DNA of 13,351 nt from Clostridiales bacterium (GTDB taxonomy: Bacteria; Bacillota; Clostridia; Oscillospirales; Acutalibacteraceae). Below the pieces are notes generated by a model that saw only the letters and a list, made by a program, of their open reading frames with translations, had not been told where the DNA came from and searched no databases. Made by a program: the position numbers and the translations under genes. The stretch's first letter is position 1, and every line of letters begins with the position of its first letter. Location: assembly GCA_019416395.1 (NCBI GenBank), contig DXXH01000041.1, forward strand, positions 7,953-21,303. Reading direction: 5' to 3'. Below, piece by piece: positions 13,269-13,351 of this stretch.

Positions 13269-13351
13269 TTGTCAAGCAAGGGGTTATAAAAAATAGACCA
13301 AATATTTTTACTATTTTTTATTATTGACGTTTGGAGATTTATGGTATATGA
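13269..13351 (+). promoter_or_regulatory. AT-rich region ending in a possible promoter cut by the window
   Basis: The 170 bases after the regulator gene hold no gene. TTGACG at 13324-13329 followed by 17 bp and TATGA at 13347-13351 fits a promoter whose -10 is cut by the window end. A weaker TTGTCA stands at 13269. The sharp rise in A+T from about 13200 fits a regulatory region ahead of another gene to the right. Confidence 0.45.

Overview
The window looks like a chromosomal segment of an endospore-forming, fairly GC-rich member of the Bacillota, most likely a gut-type clostridium of the Oscillospirales. That placement is inference. It rests on the sporulation genes spoVAC and spoVAD, strong AGGAGG-type ribosome binding sites, sigma-A promoters with 17-bp spacers, a sigma-G-like promoter and a DeoR/FGGY sugar operon. 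There is no rRNA, tRNA, CRISPR array, insertion sequence or phage gene. Twelve protein-coding genes are supported.

Left part (1-3348). A ricin-type beta-trefoil protein gene (minus strand, cut by the window edge) and a CtpE-like cation P-type ATPase gene (plus strand) diverge from a 300-bp intergenic region. Each has a clear promoter; that of the lectin-like gene matches the sigma-A consensus at every -35 and -10 base with a 17-bp spacer. A bidirectional terminator separates the ATPase from pyrE.

Middle part (3349-7640). A two-gene minus-strand operon (an 88-aa protein of unknown function, then pyrE) diverges from a plus-strand phosphohexomutase gene. Their two promoters form a 35-bp inverted repeat with 28 identical positions. 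A second bidirectional terminator separates the phosphohexomutase from the convergent spoVAC-spoVAD pair. That pair is preceded by a good sigma-G-type promoter and lacks the usual spoVAE partner.

Right part (7720-13351). A four-gene minus-strand operon encodes an FGGY sugar kinase, a Gfo/Idh/MocA oxidoreductase, a zinc-dependent medium-chain dehydrogenase and a DeoC-type aldolase, and ends in a strong terminator. A DeoR-family repressor gene diverges from it. The set reads as an inducible carbohydrate or polyol pathway: oxidation or epimerisation by the two dehydrogenases, phosphorylation by the kinase, then aldol cleavage to glycolytic and C2-type fragments. The substrate cannot be named from sequence and no transporter lies inside the window. 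The last 150 bases are AT-rich and end in what looks like a promoter cut by the window edge, so the cluster may continue there. This operon is the best candidate for an uncharacterised system; the cytosolic ricin-type protein with a lysine/alanine-rich tail is the second.
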